Below are positions 12,701-26,539 of a stretch of 64,000 nt of DNA, one piece after another. Both the position numbers and the translations under genes were made by a program. Positions within the stretch are counted from its first letter, which is position 1; each line of letters opens with the position of its first letter. This stretch comes from Patagioenas fasciata (lineage: Eukaryota > Chordata > Aves > Columbiformes > Columbidae): assembly GCF_037038585.1 (NCBI RefSeq), contig NC_092520.1, positions 116,904,501 to 116,968,500 of the forward strand, written 5' to 3'. A model generated the notes under the pieces. That model was not told the DNA's origin and searched no databases. It was given only the letters and a program-made list of their open reading frames with translations.

Positions 12701-15700
12701 ACATGTGTAAAAGGTTAATGGTGGGACGAATAGACGGCAGATAATAAAGTTAGTTGTTTCATCACACGTCTCTGCAGAGCAGGGATTTCTGCCAGCAGCT
12801 GAGAGTTTTGCCCTTCAAGCCTGTTTAACCTCAGTGAGTGAAAATCTCTCCATGCTGTCTGAGCTTTACAGGTTTAAAATTACTGTGTTCCTCCAGATGT
12901 AACTTTCCCTTCTCCACACTCAACAAAGGCAGCTAGTGAAAGGACTGGATCACTCTTCCCTATCATAAATTCTGCAGAAAGGGATGAGGGAAAAGGGAAA
13001 TTCCATGAGTTTCTTTTCTTCAAACTTTCTACAAATTTTTCTTTCCCCGTGGAATAACAGGAGATAAAGAATGGATCCAAAAAGAGAGCCAAAACAGCTC
13101 AACATTAGACACAGGAAAAACAGAATGAGGAATTTTACCTTTTTTTTTTCTTTCTTCCCCACAAAATTAAAAAAAAAACCAAGGTCAGTTTTCTTTAAAA
13201 AAGGAAGAAGATTAAGACAACATTTCCTAAAAATGTGAACTTGTTAACAGAGTTCAGAAAGATAAATTTAACATGGTCATTTTAGTCCATGTTAGAGAAA
13301 GAGAGCCACAAACATGCACTTTAGAAAATGCCTACACCAAAGGAAATCAGATACAATTTTGAAAACAGGGAAAATTTATTAAACAAAATGTAATACTAAG
13401 AGAAGAAACTGCTGCCAGTGCTCTAAACAATTTACAACAGTATTTAGGCAAGGATTTGGAGGGAAAGTAGCCTATCCTGACATGGTGGTTAGAAGACAAC
13501 TGTTAAAAGATAAGACTGAGATAAGAGGTAAGACTGAGATAAGGCTCAAAATATTTGTTCATCTTTTGCTTAAGGTATCTTTTTATCCTTCATAAAATGA
13601 GTTGCTATTGCCTCAAAACTAATTCAGAATTCTTTCAGTGTTACTATGCTTAATCTGGTAAATATTGTGCACATTTTCTAAACTCTAGATCACTCAGCTG
13701 ATAAAAGCAATATGTCATACATATACAAGAGAAATGTCAAATTCACTCAATTAAAATCTGACTTTTTAACAGTGGTTTAGATGTTAAAATGAGACAAAGA
13801 TTAATTTTGGAGGCTACTTTAACATTCGTTGATACCATGGAGATTTTTAACTTTACTGACAGAGGTTTAATATGATCAATAGCTGGAAATTGAAGCTAGA
13901 CAAATAGCACTAGAATTCAGGACTCATGCCCCTAGCTAGCCAGGTAGTTACACAGAGAAAGAGGCTTGAAAAATAGCCTGGTATTGAGCACTCAGATGCT
14001 TGTGCCTAGGACCTCACTTTGGGTTTAATAAATGTGCTAGTGGAGACAGATTAATAAGTTTTCATGTTTCTCACTGTCTTCCTCTGAGAAACACAGGTCT
14101 CTTCATGGTTCTGGACTTTTTTTATATCATTTCCCTCTCTACTTTTGAGCAATTTTGGTAAGTTAAATCTCAGGCTTCAGAGTATCAGATGATTACTTGC
14201 AAGCATCATGAACAAATTTTTATCTCAATTTGATAACATCTATTTTAAAATTGATTTGGGTGGTTATTTTTGTTTGCTGGTTTGTTTTCTCCTCTAAAAT
14301 ATTTGACATTGGTCAAAGGTTACAGTTTTAAACAGATTAAAACAACAACAACAACAAACAGTGAAACAACAACAAAAAACCCCAAACGTTAAATAAGAAT
14401 AGTTATAGAACAAAAAGATAATATGATCTAGGAATCCCCAAGTCTTGAGTCCATTAGCTCTTAATTTTATTACTCTGAAATAGGTGTTTCAAAATGTGAC
14501 ATCTAATTTACAGAAAGGCTGTGACATTAGGTATTATGTACACCTGAGAAACAACAGCAAGAACAACAGCAGTATTTACAATAGAATAGAAACTGTATGG
14601 CAGCTATTAGATTACTTGATTTTTATCTTTCATCCTCCTACTCCATTGTTTTGTGAAGTATTTCTACACTTTTTTTTAAAAGAATGTAAAACTATTTACA
14701 AAAAAAAATATATTCATCTTTGCTTTTGTAGGCATGTGTGCCTGTTTACATGTACAATATATAATGGTAGGTATCTGTGGGAGAATACATATGATCTTTC
14801 TCTGCTGTGACACATTTACATCCTTTTCTGAGGCACAGTATGTTGTAGTACATAACTGTTCATGTCAGACTCTGACTTGGCAGTCCAAAGATGAAAACCC
14901 TTCATTTCTTTTCAGAAATACACATAAATAGAGGGCTAGAAAGATATTTTTCCTTCAGTCAGGCAACAATGCAAACTCATCTTTCTAAAAAGATGGTTAA
15001 ATCTGTGTCTCATCCAGTCCTAAACCTTCTTTCTGAGGTTTTGCCTATGTCATACAGGAGCCAAAATGAACAGTAATATAACAGATAGGTCAAAGTAAAT
15101 TGTTTCTATAGTAGCATCTGAAATATTTTCCCATTCTTCAGCTTGTATCAAAGTAAATAAAAGTATGAATCACAAATGAGGTAGTCATTTAAATCACTTT
15201 ACTTCATCAGAATCCAACAGACATGTCCTATATTATATAACTGGTTTTGATTTTACAGAAAATGTTCATCTGAAAGAGAAGGAACAGCATGGATTTGTCA
15301 AGTGAAATTGCAGTTTCCACCAGCAAAACTGAGCAAAGAACCGAGCAACCAAGCACATGTTGAATGTACCCCTTTAATAGCTCTGGGAAAAAGAGGGCAC
15401 AAATCCAACAAGTATCAGTGAATTAATTTGTATTCACAACACCATTCTAGTTACAAGTGTTTGTCCCCTATTCATTTAGCATCATCTCTATTCTTCCTTC
15501 TTTTCAATGTGCATTTGTTTCTCTAATTCTCTGTACAGTGTCAGACTAGTGAGAACCAGACACTTGCAGTAAATTTGGATAATGTAACAGAAACCCTTGC
15601 CTTTGCCAATGTCAACAATACAAAATGCTGACAGCATAATGCTCTTGTTTTGTTCAAATAAGCAAGGTGCTCAGTCCATTTCTTGCCAGTTCCTGTCCTC

Positions 15701-18700
15701 CCTGGACTGAGAACAACACAGCTCGTGCTTCTGGCCTGTACCACAAGGCCTTCTAAAGCTTTTAAACCGAGCTGCAGCAAAACCAGGGCCTTGCCTATTT
15801 TAATTTCTTTCTCCATTCATTTTTCTTCTTGCATATTCAATCAAAATCAACCCTGCCTGCCACACGGTCTATTTTCACTATAATATCTTCAAACAAATTC
15901 CAAATTGTGTATGGTAAAGTACAGAATATATACATATAGTACTTCTGCTTTATGTAGTAAAGCAAACAGCAACGTCTGGTTTTCTTTTATTCCATTGGGA
16001 GAAGCTTGTTGAAAAAGGATATTTTTTAGAAAAACAGCTCTTAAATTTAAGTCATTCATGGGCCACTGTCTTTAGCTCAGCACTCTTTCCACTGACATTT
16101 TCTAGTAAACATAACTTTCGTAATTGATACGTGATGGAAAGAAGGCCCAATAACTTCCTAAGACTTGAGTGCTTTCACGTGTTGACTGGTGGGTAATAAG
16201 TATAAATCTGACAAGGAACAGGAGTGATGGCTGTCAGCAGGAAAGTTAAGAAGCAGGAAAGCTGAAGGCTTAAGGAGAGGGATAGTAGAAGAAAAGCCAA
16301 GTTAGTCTTGTGACACGTATCAGTTAAAGCAGAAGAAAAGGGGTATCAGGAGAAACTGGAGTGAAACAAACTTTCCTGTGGAAATCTCATGATGGTGTGA
16401 TCTTTTTAATAAGGCACTCGATACCCCTGTGGTGTAGGCATAGTTTAGTTGGGAAACTTTCACACCGAATTTAGTAACATTACAGATGCTAAAAATCAGG
16501 CACAAGAGCTAACCATGAGTACTGTTCTTACATAGTGTAGACTTGATTGGCATTGTAGCACTAAGAATCATCATGTGCAACACTTGTGAGGCATTCAAAG
16601 GCATAACCACTTGGGGTTGAAGAAGAAGAGAAAATAATATTTCTTTCAGAGACTGCAGTTCACTGTAGTTTGTGGTTCTGACTGGCTTCTTGCAATAAGA
16701 TGAGGTCTAAAGAACCTTTTAAAGAAACAAAGTGGAAAAAAATAAGGAAAATGGCAGAAGTAAGACACTTGCTGTAAATAACTTCAAATGAATTAATACA
16801 ACAAAAGCTGAGATAATAATTGAGAGCAAACTACCCTGTCTGACTTGGTAGATAATCAAGTGGATTACTTTTCATAAAAGATAAAAAGAAATTTTTAAGC
16901 TTGAAGAGCCTGGAAAGAGAAGTTTGACTGAAGCAGATGTCAGCAGAAAGATGACACACTGGCAAACATCCACAGGAAGGTGGATACCGAACAGGAAAAA
17001 CCATTTCTTTCTTCCAGCATGGAGATAACTGGAGGAGAGTGGCTGGGGACCCCTTCAGTTTCCTTTGTCTAGTCCCATTCTCTGCTCTTCATTCTCTTTT
17101 CTAATGGCATTATTCTTTGTACTTTAAATGCCCTGTACCTCTCAGGAAAAATAGGCTTTGTATTTTTTGCAGTTGCCTTTATTTTGAAAAGGAGAAGAAA
17201 TAAAGCTCCAGAAGGGATATACCCTGTACAGGTGCCAAAGCCAGATTAGGTTTGCTCACTCACGCAGCCTGAGGAAGACAGCAAGGCTCCAGCACATGCT
17301 GCTACCCCAGCTGTGACCAAGGGGCAAACAGCTGCCTCTGCCTGCAAACTTCAGGACAGGGCTTTCTCCTCCCTGAAACACGTTGCTCTGCTGTAAATGG
17401 TTGGTTCAAAAAAAGAAACACAGAAAGCCACTGGAATTAAGAAACTGCTGCTTTTGAAAAGTTATGTTTTTCAAATAATTTTTACACAATACTTTTATTG
17501 CTTTCTCTGATGCTTTCCATCAAAGCTGTGTTTTAAACAAATGGTTTACATTGTTTATCACTTACAGTAATGACATGTTGTGCAACAATTTTGTTTCAAA
17601 AATGGCTAAAAGGTCATGAAAAGTCTTTCACAGAAAATGAAAAGATTATTTGGCATCACTGACTAATTTTCTTTATTAGGAGTAAGTGCTAGCTGGATTT
17701 CTGTATTTTCACTCAGATTGTTTAACCACACAGGGCTTTTGCCCCTTTCACAGCAAAGCCAGAAGACACAACACTTTAACAAATGATCTGGGATTTATGG
17801 ATTTCAGGACAATTATTGCACCCTGAGACAATTACCAGTTCCTGGGTAAAACTCAGTGCTATGTCTTGCATATGTATTTCTATCGCTGCTTCACCAAAGA
17901 GAAATGCTGTAATGAAAATAGTGCCCCTTGAGTTCAGTCATCCAGTGATCCAGTATAGCTACATTTAGACCAAAGAATCAAGGAAAAAATTATAGAAGTT
18001 TGGTATTCAGAAGTTCCTCTTTTCTCCTGATTTCTATGGACAGGAAACAGGAATTTAGTACTGCCTGGAGCTGCAGCATGGTCTAATAGGTCTCTGCTCT
18101 GGATTCCTGCCCCAGGAAAAATGGAGGTGGCCTATGTTCTGTAAAGTGTATTTATGGCCATCAAGCCAAGGTACAAAGAAATTTCTCATTCATCAAAGGC
18201 ACAGATTATACCTATTAGTCTATAGTCTGCTGTCTCTACAAATGGATGGCTACAAGAAGTTATTATCACTATTTAATGAAAAGAAAAAAAAAAAAAAAAA
18301 GAAAGGAGCTGTTTTTCATTAGAACTCTGAAAGACATTTTTACTTCTTTTGACCACACTGATTTCTAAGCTAACCTAGGGCCATCTAGGAAGCTGTGGAA
18401 AATATTCTATCCCCCTGAAGAAGAAACATGTTTTTTTTCCAATTTCTTGTTACTGGCACACACCATAGTGTTATCCCTGCTCTCTGGAACATTCAGGTTT
18501 CGAACATTATGATTCACTTAGCCCCAGAAGTTTTATGTGTACTGTGATGTGTTACAACATTTTGCAATGAGGAATTTCCACCAGGGCTGCAACCTTTCCA
18601 ACATCTCTCCCTCAAGAGTCCAAATGACCTGTAGGCCTTGCATTAGATGTCAGACAGCTCCTACAGACATTTTGTCTTCTCTTATTTCAACACAATTTCT

Positions 18701-20664
18701 GTCACTTATGTAGTAAGTAGAAGTAACATGTAATTTTAAGCCTCTATAACTTTCACTAACCAATGAAACTATGTAATTTGGATATTACGGAAACATTTAT
18801 CACATTCCATATTAGCAATCCCTATAAGGTTACTCTTCCCTAGATGCCAGAAAGAAAGATGAATTACATGGTCATTTGTTTCCATGTAAATTTTACTTTT
18901 TGTAGGGTTAGAATCACAAGACCGACCCCCAATAAACCCCTCTCATTACAGTGGTTGTAAGATAAATCCTAGCTGCGTATCAAGAGATGCAGAAAATATG
19001 TGCTCACTGCAAGTAACAACAGGAAGGCTGACTTGATCCCTCATAAGGTCAAAATCCACTTCAAGCAAAGACAATTTTGCTTAAAATACCAGAAGACAAA
19101 ATATGGCTGAGATGAGATTTATATGTAATAACTGAGCCTTGAGCTGTCATTTCAAAACAAATGCATCATTTTCCCCTCATCAAAGAGCAAAAACTTTTCC
19201 CAAATTTTAAAACTACACGGGTATGGGCAGAATTGCCAGATAAAATTGGCTCTTTACCTGTTTCTATTTAGCATATGAATCCATGGTATAATTTCAAATG
19301 CTACATTTATGTAAATTTATATATATAATTTATTAACCATCAGGGATGGATGGAGTAAAACTCAGGAGCTGGAGTTATACAACCTGTGCCTAAAGTGATC
19401 CTAATGTGAGGGGTCGACGCTGCAAAGGAAAGTCCCTTCTGCAGCATCAGGTTAGTCAGCTCTCTTTTATTTGTCACAAAATATTAAGTTTCTGTTTGTT
19501 ATTTAATTTTTATGAGCCTAGAGGAAGAGGTAAATTGCCTAAAAGGGATTCAGTTTGATATCATTGCCAGCTTTCATTTTGTTTGTAAATCCCACAGACA
19601 TATTTTCCACTACCAGACTACTGTCTGGGGAACACAAAGGGTCTCAGTTTGTTGATGTTGCTTTACAAATGTTTCCTGCTATTTTTTTTCTAACTGTTTT
19701 GTATGTGGGCTATAATGTTGAAATGATGAGGATAAATGTCCTAGGTCAAGTCCTTTTTAATGAAACCCCATCTGTTCCAAGTATTACACTAGGATGAATG
19801 AGGATCTTTATTTTTACACTTGGAAAATCACAATAGTACAGTTTAAATTATTTCTTTCAAGTCAGTATATTAGAAGCCTCTGTCTAGTGAGTCTACTTTT
19901 TGTTTGTTATTAGTTTTATCTGCCAAGCAGATTTTTTTTTTTTAAATATCAGCTGAACAGTTTCTGTCAACTGTTTAATTGGATTCTAAAAGTTATGTAA
20001 ATTAAACTAATTGGCAAACATGGACTTAATTTTTTTATGTAAAAATCATAATTTATTGCAAAAAATTTAAATCTTGAATTAAGACAAGCAACATAGTTCT
20101 AGTGAAAGCAATGGAAACATGGTGACCTATGAGACTTTGGGGAATCCTGCTTCAGGACTGTTGTTAACCTTTCCGAAAATATATTTCTCTGGTTTTCTCC
20201 TCCACATCCTGGACTATTCAGAGACTTTTAGCTTCCCATTTCCTGAGTCATTCTTCATTCTCTCTTCTGTCTGGTGAAAGGAGGAATATCCTTTCTGTTA
20301 TTTCCCTTCTCAAAATAAATAGGCATCTAACAGTTTTCTGATTCCACCCCCAAAAAACCCCAATGCAGCTGATAACCTCATTTCTTCTGTACTTTTTCTC
20401 TCTCTCTTTTTCTTTTTTTTTCTTTTTCCTATGATTAAAATGACCTAACTGCTTGGCTTTTCTCTCACTTCCAATTAAAGAATATGTATCTTTTTTCTCC
20501 TCCTACTTTAATCCGGACAAAAGTTAGCAGCACACAAGCACTCCTCAGCCATTGTGTTTTGGCTTATTTCTAGTTGCTGCAGATTATAATGTAATTTCTT
20601 TCTCTGTGTTGCTTGTTTGATCTTTTATGACCAGTATCAACACTGTTGCACTTCCTTGTTTATT
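9738..20664. other. Gene desert segment, AT-rich unique DNA with scattered simple repeats
   Basis: No coding exon, tRNA or recognisable transposon. Minor items are: a G-rich patch GGGGAGGGGTGGGG at 11754-11767; an 18-bp imperfect tandem duplication at 13511-13544; an (AAC)n tract at 14341-14359 followed by A/C-rich sequence; and an A17 run at 18284-18300. The open frames present are below about 110 codons and look like chance. Confidence 0.55.
13511..13544 (+). repeat. Short tandem duplication, 18-bp period
   Basis: TAAGACTGAGATAAGAGG is followed directly by TAAGACTGAGATAAGG. The two units share 16 bases and look like a small local duplication; no function is implied. Confidence 0.85.
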
Positions 20665-20718
20665 TTTAGCAATGAACAGACTTTTTCTCAATTTAGCAAT
20701 GAACAGACTTTATCTCAA
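20665..20718 (+). repeat. Perfect-phase 27-bp tandem duplication
   Basis: TTTAGCAATGAACAGACTTT plus seven bases occurs twice in direct succession (20665-20691 and 20692-20718) with a single T/A difference. Since 27 is a multiple of three the open frame across it is kept, but no protein is recognised. It is a young local duplication. Confidence 0.9.
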
Positions 20719-21271
20719 AGCTAGATATCTAAAACAGACTATTAATCTATATTTCTTCTATTCTGTACTTCTCCACACCCATTTCATGTTAACTTTTCTT
20801 AACAACCATGGAAGGCAGGAATCACCTTCCAAAATGTTCCTATTTCTCACATGGCTGTAAAAGAAGACTATGTTTTTGGTAATTCCCGTCCAAATTAAGC
20901 TGAAATTATGTCCATCAGCAAGAGGGCATTTCTGACTGCCTGGACCTGAATCACCCTGCAGATCACCGCAGAACAGATCACATGGAAGCGATGCCTAGTT
21001 AGTGCTGGCAAGAAAATAGCATCTCCTCCTTTACACCACCATATCTGTGAAAGCAGCTGTTATCATATGTGATAGTAGAACTTTCAGGAATTGGTCAGGC
21101 CCAACCAGAATAGGGCTCTAAATTTTTGTCTGTGCAAAGACAGACATCCTACCATGTGAAAAGTTTCAACAAATTGATAAGCACAATGCAGAGGCTTCCT
21201 TTTGTGCAAGGACAGCCTGAAGAACATGAAGGTTCTTGAATTGTTACTTGCATGCCATCCAAGCAGACTTG

Positions 21272-21481
21272 CAGGGTGTTTCAAAAAGATGGACCCAACA
21301 TGTTACAGTAACACAAAAATTTACAAATGGTTTAATGAGTTATCAAGTTTTAGTAACCTTTTTATAAATGCTCTATGTTCCCTTCACCTGCTGTACAGAC
21401 TGTAAGAGATTAATTCATGGGTGGTTCGTGGTTGCAGGCATATAGCGATTTCAAATCGGGTCCATCGTTTGAAACATCCTG
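21272..21481 (-). mobile_element. Mariner-like non-autonomous DNA transposon, copy 1
   Basis: A 210-bp element bounded by terminal inverted repeats. The left end reads CAGGGTGTTTCAAAAAGATG followed by GACCC; the reverse complement of the right end reads CAGGATGTTTCAAACGATGG followed by ACCC, about 23 of 25 positions matching with one gap. Read on the minus strand, 21362-21382 encodes GNIEHL then a stop, preceded by AGE; this resembles the last residues of mariner-family transposases, whose C-termini commonly end in G-x-H/N-I-E-H-L. The interior is too short for a transposase, so this is an internally deleted (MITE-like) derivative. The flanking dinucleotides are TG on both sides rather than an intact TA. 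A second copy lies at 63059-63267. Confidence 0.75.
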
Positions 21482-24077
21482 TGCTGTACTCAGGAGGAGA
21501 GCTGTTTGTGAGGTTGCTAATTTTTCCTTTATATAAAATACTTGGATGCAAAACTACTAGAACTATTTATACAATTCATTACAGTGTGAACACTGCAATG
21601 TGATTTGAAGTCCGGCTAAATGATTGTAAACGTAGAGTAATGATAAACAGCAGCACACAGAACCAGAGAGAGATGTTTAATAACTATACATCTGCTCCTG
21701 TTTATCTTCTGCATTTAGAATCCCCAGAAGGAAGCAAACAGCACACAGATGATGGTAATTTGCCCTAACTGGCACATGCAGAGGAATGATACAAAGGTGT
21801 ACAAACAGAACAGAAACACAGGCAGAAGACAATTACATGGGATCCAGTTTGGAAAGATATAATTCTGGGATGAGAGGAAGTAGGCTATAATACAAAATGT
21901 GAGTATCCTCAATGGGAGGAAGAAATGTAGTGGATGGTAAAGCTAGGAAAAATCAGTGACCTCCAGGATGGACTACTGAAATATACCGTGTATTTTTTTA
22001 GCTGATTCACAGAGAGATGGGCAATTAAGACAAAAGAGCCCTTTCTGTCAGTCTCAACTAGACCAATGTTTTTTATGTTGTAGTTTTGAGGAAAGACTAG
22101 TGAAGAATTGAAAAGGCACATAAAGTTCAGAAGACAGTGGGAAGAACTTTTCTGACAAGAGATAATTTTGAAACTCTCTTTCTCCTTTCCTACTTGATAG
22201 ATGCTGGTTAATGAAGACATTTACCATCCTTAGTCTTCTGAAGTACAAAAGGAACTATGCTTTTTTACAGCTTCTTCCTTAAGCATGAAGGATAATAAAG
22301 CCATAAATTATGTATTACCTTCAGGATTTTTTTTTTTAAGGGGGAACCTTTAAAAGTTGTGCAAAGTCAGATTCGTCAATTTGTCTCTCAATTACAGTGT
22401 TGCAGTGTCAGAAAATCTCTCCTGAAGTCCACTTTTATTTAGTGCTACTTTTCTTCAGTAAACAAAACAAAACAAAACAAAAAAGAGCATAGTAAAGGCT
22501 TCGCATTTCTCATTAAATATTTTGTAACACAACTTTTTCTGATGAGGACTGAAGTTTGCTGGCAATTTACCTATGTTACTGACATATTGCTGTCTCAAAA
22601 TATTTTTCCATAAATAGCAACCACATACAGTATTGACTGTTACGCAGCTTTATGCACTTTGTTGCCTCTACAAATCTGTATTTTTTTAAGGTTTTGTAGT
22701 TTTTTCACAGCTCTAAGTTGCCCTATGGTGGTAACCCTATAAATAATTTTCCTATAGGTCCTTTCTAAAAGTTGTTTAAAATGCAAAAAAATTACATGTT
22801 GCAAACTTAAACCTTCAAAGAACTCCGTTCCTTCTCTTTCAAAAACACTTGCATTTGAAAACAAAAAAGTATGTTTTGGGAAAAATACAGGGCTTCCAAA
22901 ACTAGTAGAAGAAAGTACCCATAGAACTCAGCAGAAAATTGTGACCGAATAATTCAAGTCCATAATGACAAGATAAATGAGTGGTAGGATTTTCTACATT
23001 GCTATTAGGAAAAAACAAACAAACAAGCAAACAAAAAACTACATAAGGCTAAGCAACATAATCTCTGTCACCTCCAAACTTGGCACCTTATTTCTCCAAG
23101 GCTAAACTACCTGCTGTTATGAACTGGCTTGTATCCCTGAGATTTCAATTGTCGAAGCCTGACCCTGGTTTTCATAGTCCCAAAGGAGTCCTTTCACTTT
23201 ATATAGGAACAAATTAACTCAATGGAAGAGGACTGGTCTCTTGTCTTGAAAGATTAATGTTTGCCTCTGAGGTTTTTGTGTGGCTTTATTGTTTGTTGTG
23301 TTTATGGCAGGTACTCTCTGATTCAACCATACACACCTAAGCAAGTCTGCTACACTCACCCTCCACTGACACGTCCAAAGATGCAGTTGGGAACAAAATG
23401 CTGCTAGAAGGTGGTTGGGCTCTCAGCTGCAATTGTTTGTGCCCACCTCCTTTTATCTAGTGCCAAGGAAAACAAGCAAAGTATGTGTGATATCCTCACC
23501 TCTGCAGGCACTACTAAGGGCTTTTCTTCCACTGCCTTTCAGGGTACAGGCAGCAGTAGTCAGCCACTTGTGGTTTAAATGAGCTTGTTTTCTGCTGCAC
23601 TGGAACAGAACGAAGATGAGCTCTTAGCATTGGTTTATCTGAGGGGCACTAAGAGCTGAGCCCCAGGTTCAGGCATTGCAATTTCTGCGTAGCTCTGCCC
23701 ACACTGCATGGAGAAGAGATTTCAAGCTCCTCACCCATTCAGATGAAGGGAGAAGTAATAGGAGAACAAGGGTTATTTACTGGTCATCAGATAAAGGTTC
23801 AAGATAGGACTTGATCAGCAGTGTCTGCATGTGTATGTATGTGTATAAGTATGTAGGCTATATATATATGTCCTTTTGTGAGTAATAAGCAAATTATGGT
23901 CTTTCATCATTTATTGGTCAAAGCATTGTAATTGTACTTGCACAACATCCCTTTAAAACATCTTCCTCTCTCCTGTTGTCAGTTTAGGCTTACTCAGATG
24001 CATGAATATATAGAGAAACAAATATAGAGAGAAACAAGATCTGACAGCTACCTGATACTATCCTGCAATTTGTGTCA
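21482..24077. other. Intergenic DNA, no gene seen
   Basis: Unique AT-rich DNA with a short (AAAAC)n run at 22461-22484 and an AC/AAAC-rich run near 23010-23035. A (TG/TATG)-rich patch lies at about 23826-23872. No exon or transposon recognised. Confidence 0.5.
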
Positions 24078-24193
24078 CTCTTTCTTTCTTTCTCTCTCTC
24101 TTTCTTTCTCTCTCTCTCTTTCTTTCCCTCTTTCTCTCTTTCTTTCCCTCTTTCTCTCTTTCTTTTCTTTCTTTCTTGCTTGCTTGCTTTCTG
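24078..24193. repeat. Polypyrimidine CT/CTTT microsatellite
   Basis: About 115 bp made almost only of C and T on the + strand, mixing CTTT, CT and CCCT units and ending in three TTGC units. The complement reads through as a charged Arg/Glu/Lys repeat, which is low-complexity translation and not a gene. Long mirror-like pyrimidine tracts of this kind can form triplex (H-DNA) structures. Confidence 0.92.
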
Positions 24194-26494
24194 TTGCAGC
24201 ACACCATGCTGACTAGTTGATACGACCATTAAATGATCCTTCAGCACATCCTTCTCTGCTCCTTCTGGCTCAGTTCAGAGCTGGAAACTTTAGGCTCCAG
24301 TAGCCTTAAGCTGTGGCTGGATCAAGCTCAGTAGTGTTCTTATATCAACACAAGGACAATGGCACTTAGTGACAGTGTACGTCCAGCTTGAGTAACTTGA
24401 CATTTTAACCTCTTGCCTTATACATTCGGCTTCCCGCTAGTGGTAATTTGTCTGCTGTATCTCTTTATGATAGTGTGTCACCTAAAATTTATCCATTAAA
24501 ATTATTTCTATGTGAAAAACACTTCTTTAAAACATAACACTCAATGCAACTTCCAGTCACTGTACCAAGTGTGGAATACAGTTTCAGATGGAAAATAAGT
24601 CCAGGATAAAAAAAAAAAAAAAAAAAAGTAATTTATTTCTTTTTCCACATACTTCATGTTTTTCTTACTTCACATCACTGCTGCCATAAAGAAAAAGAAG
24701 TCCTTAAAAAGCATACACGGTTATGTGTCATTAGGAAGATTACTTGAGTCACTTCAAAAATATGTTTCAAATGGCCAGTACCCTCCATCCAATATAAGTG
24801 TTCATGTTCTTTTGCTGCTTTTGTTTTGGTTTTATTGTGGCCAGCTTCCTTTCTCTGGAAACATTTGCATGCTGTACATTTCCAGACACCTGATCTAAAA
24901 CCTGGTAACTGACTACTACCAGTTTACTGGTGACTACTGCACTGAAATTTCAGATTTTAAAATCACCACAGTGTTAACCTAATTGCACTTATTGTTATTT
25001 TTAATGTAAGAAGATTAAGCAATTACAAATAAGTCACTGGGCTATATCTTTGTACATTACTCTGATAGATTTAGAGCAAAAAGATATGTGTTTGGTGATA
25101 ATGATAAAGGCATGTTTAAATAAAGTTTAGCAAGAATTGGTTTTCCATAACTTACTACATTTTCTTGCAAAATAGCTCTTCCTCATCAGTGGGAGGTAAA
25201 TCAGCATAAATCTTCTGTCAATTAATTATTTATAAAATACTAAATCTGAGCAATATATTTTCGACAAAGTACAAATGGCAACTACCCAAAAAGATCCTTC
25301 TTCTTAGACATATTCAGGTGACAGACAGCTTGGAAGCACTACTTCAGCTCAGTATCAAAAGCTCGGCTTATTGTGGTCAATCACAAATAGTAATAGTCAT
25401 GAAGAAACATTATAAAGGAGGCTATGGAATAACAGAGAAATTAGGATACCAGATTCTTCTTCTTTCTTTGCCCTTTTTCTAACCTTGCAGCAGAATTTAA
25501 TACAACTAAGAAGTTTTCTATGATTAGTGCTGTTTGTTTCATGCAGGACCAACTAATGAAGGCTGAAAAGTCTCATCAGAACAACTTCAGTTAGAGAAAT
25601 GGCTTGTGACACACAGACCCAACATGTTCCCTGAGACAGCATACTGCAGTGATCAGTTGTATGTGTGAAAAAGAAAATCCTATTCTACAGGATTAATTAT
25701 TATACTCCTAGAGATATATTTGCCAAAATTCCTTCCTATGCTTGTGAATAACATAGTTTGCTTATGAAGTACTCTGCCACCTATCTGGATGAATGAAAGT
25801 GTATAATAAGACTTTTGTTATTCCTCTAAGAAAAGATATGCCTTGTGTTTGTAGTTCCAGTTGGTGGTGAATACTTCCTGGAACATGTCATATCCAGGTT
25901 ATGCCCGAAAACCATTTTCTGAATCAGTGAAAAGTATCAGACTGGAAAAATTAGATTTTACTTAACCAGCTAGAACTGACTTAATTCTTACTCACCAGGG
26001 GTCCAATTTGTCTTGATGCAACATCTATTTCCAGTAAAGAGACCATCAGAATTGCTGTTGCCAAGAAATTAGGACTGAATTGCACAGTACTGCATGAATT
26101 ATTCTTCAGTTTACTTTACAAGGCTTAATGCAGTGTATCTTGCATTTTTTTAAATATTACCTATATATAACTATTTGTTCTGAATTTATTTAAGACTCAG
26201 TGGACCATATTCACTATTTTACAGACATTGTTTGAGCTAACTCAGTAAAGCAAACTTGCCATAAAACTAGTCATTTAACTAACTAACTAAGACATGTCTA
26301 TGAGTGGTTTATATATACGGAATCATCAAAATCATTAAAGGCACACAGGTAAATCTAGACCAGCATTTGGCTACATTCAGGGCCAATTTCAAAGGCAAGT
26401 CAAACTTATTATTCTTTCCAAGTCAATCAATATGAATGGCATATGAAAAGGCAGGAGAAGGGAGCTTATTTTAACACAGTAAATTGTTCTGGAT

Positions 26495-26539
26495 TTTCTT
26501 TTTTTGTTTTGTTCTGTTTGTTTGTTTGTTTGTTTGTTT
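26495..26539. repeat. (TTTG)n simple repeat
   Basis: T-rich lead-in followed by five to six TTTG units. Simple microsatellite. Confidence 0.85.

Noticed and set aside
23990-24247. Minus-strand frame with long Arg/Glu/Lys runs
   Set aside because: It is the complement of the polypyrimidine microsatellite read as codons.
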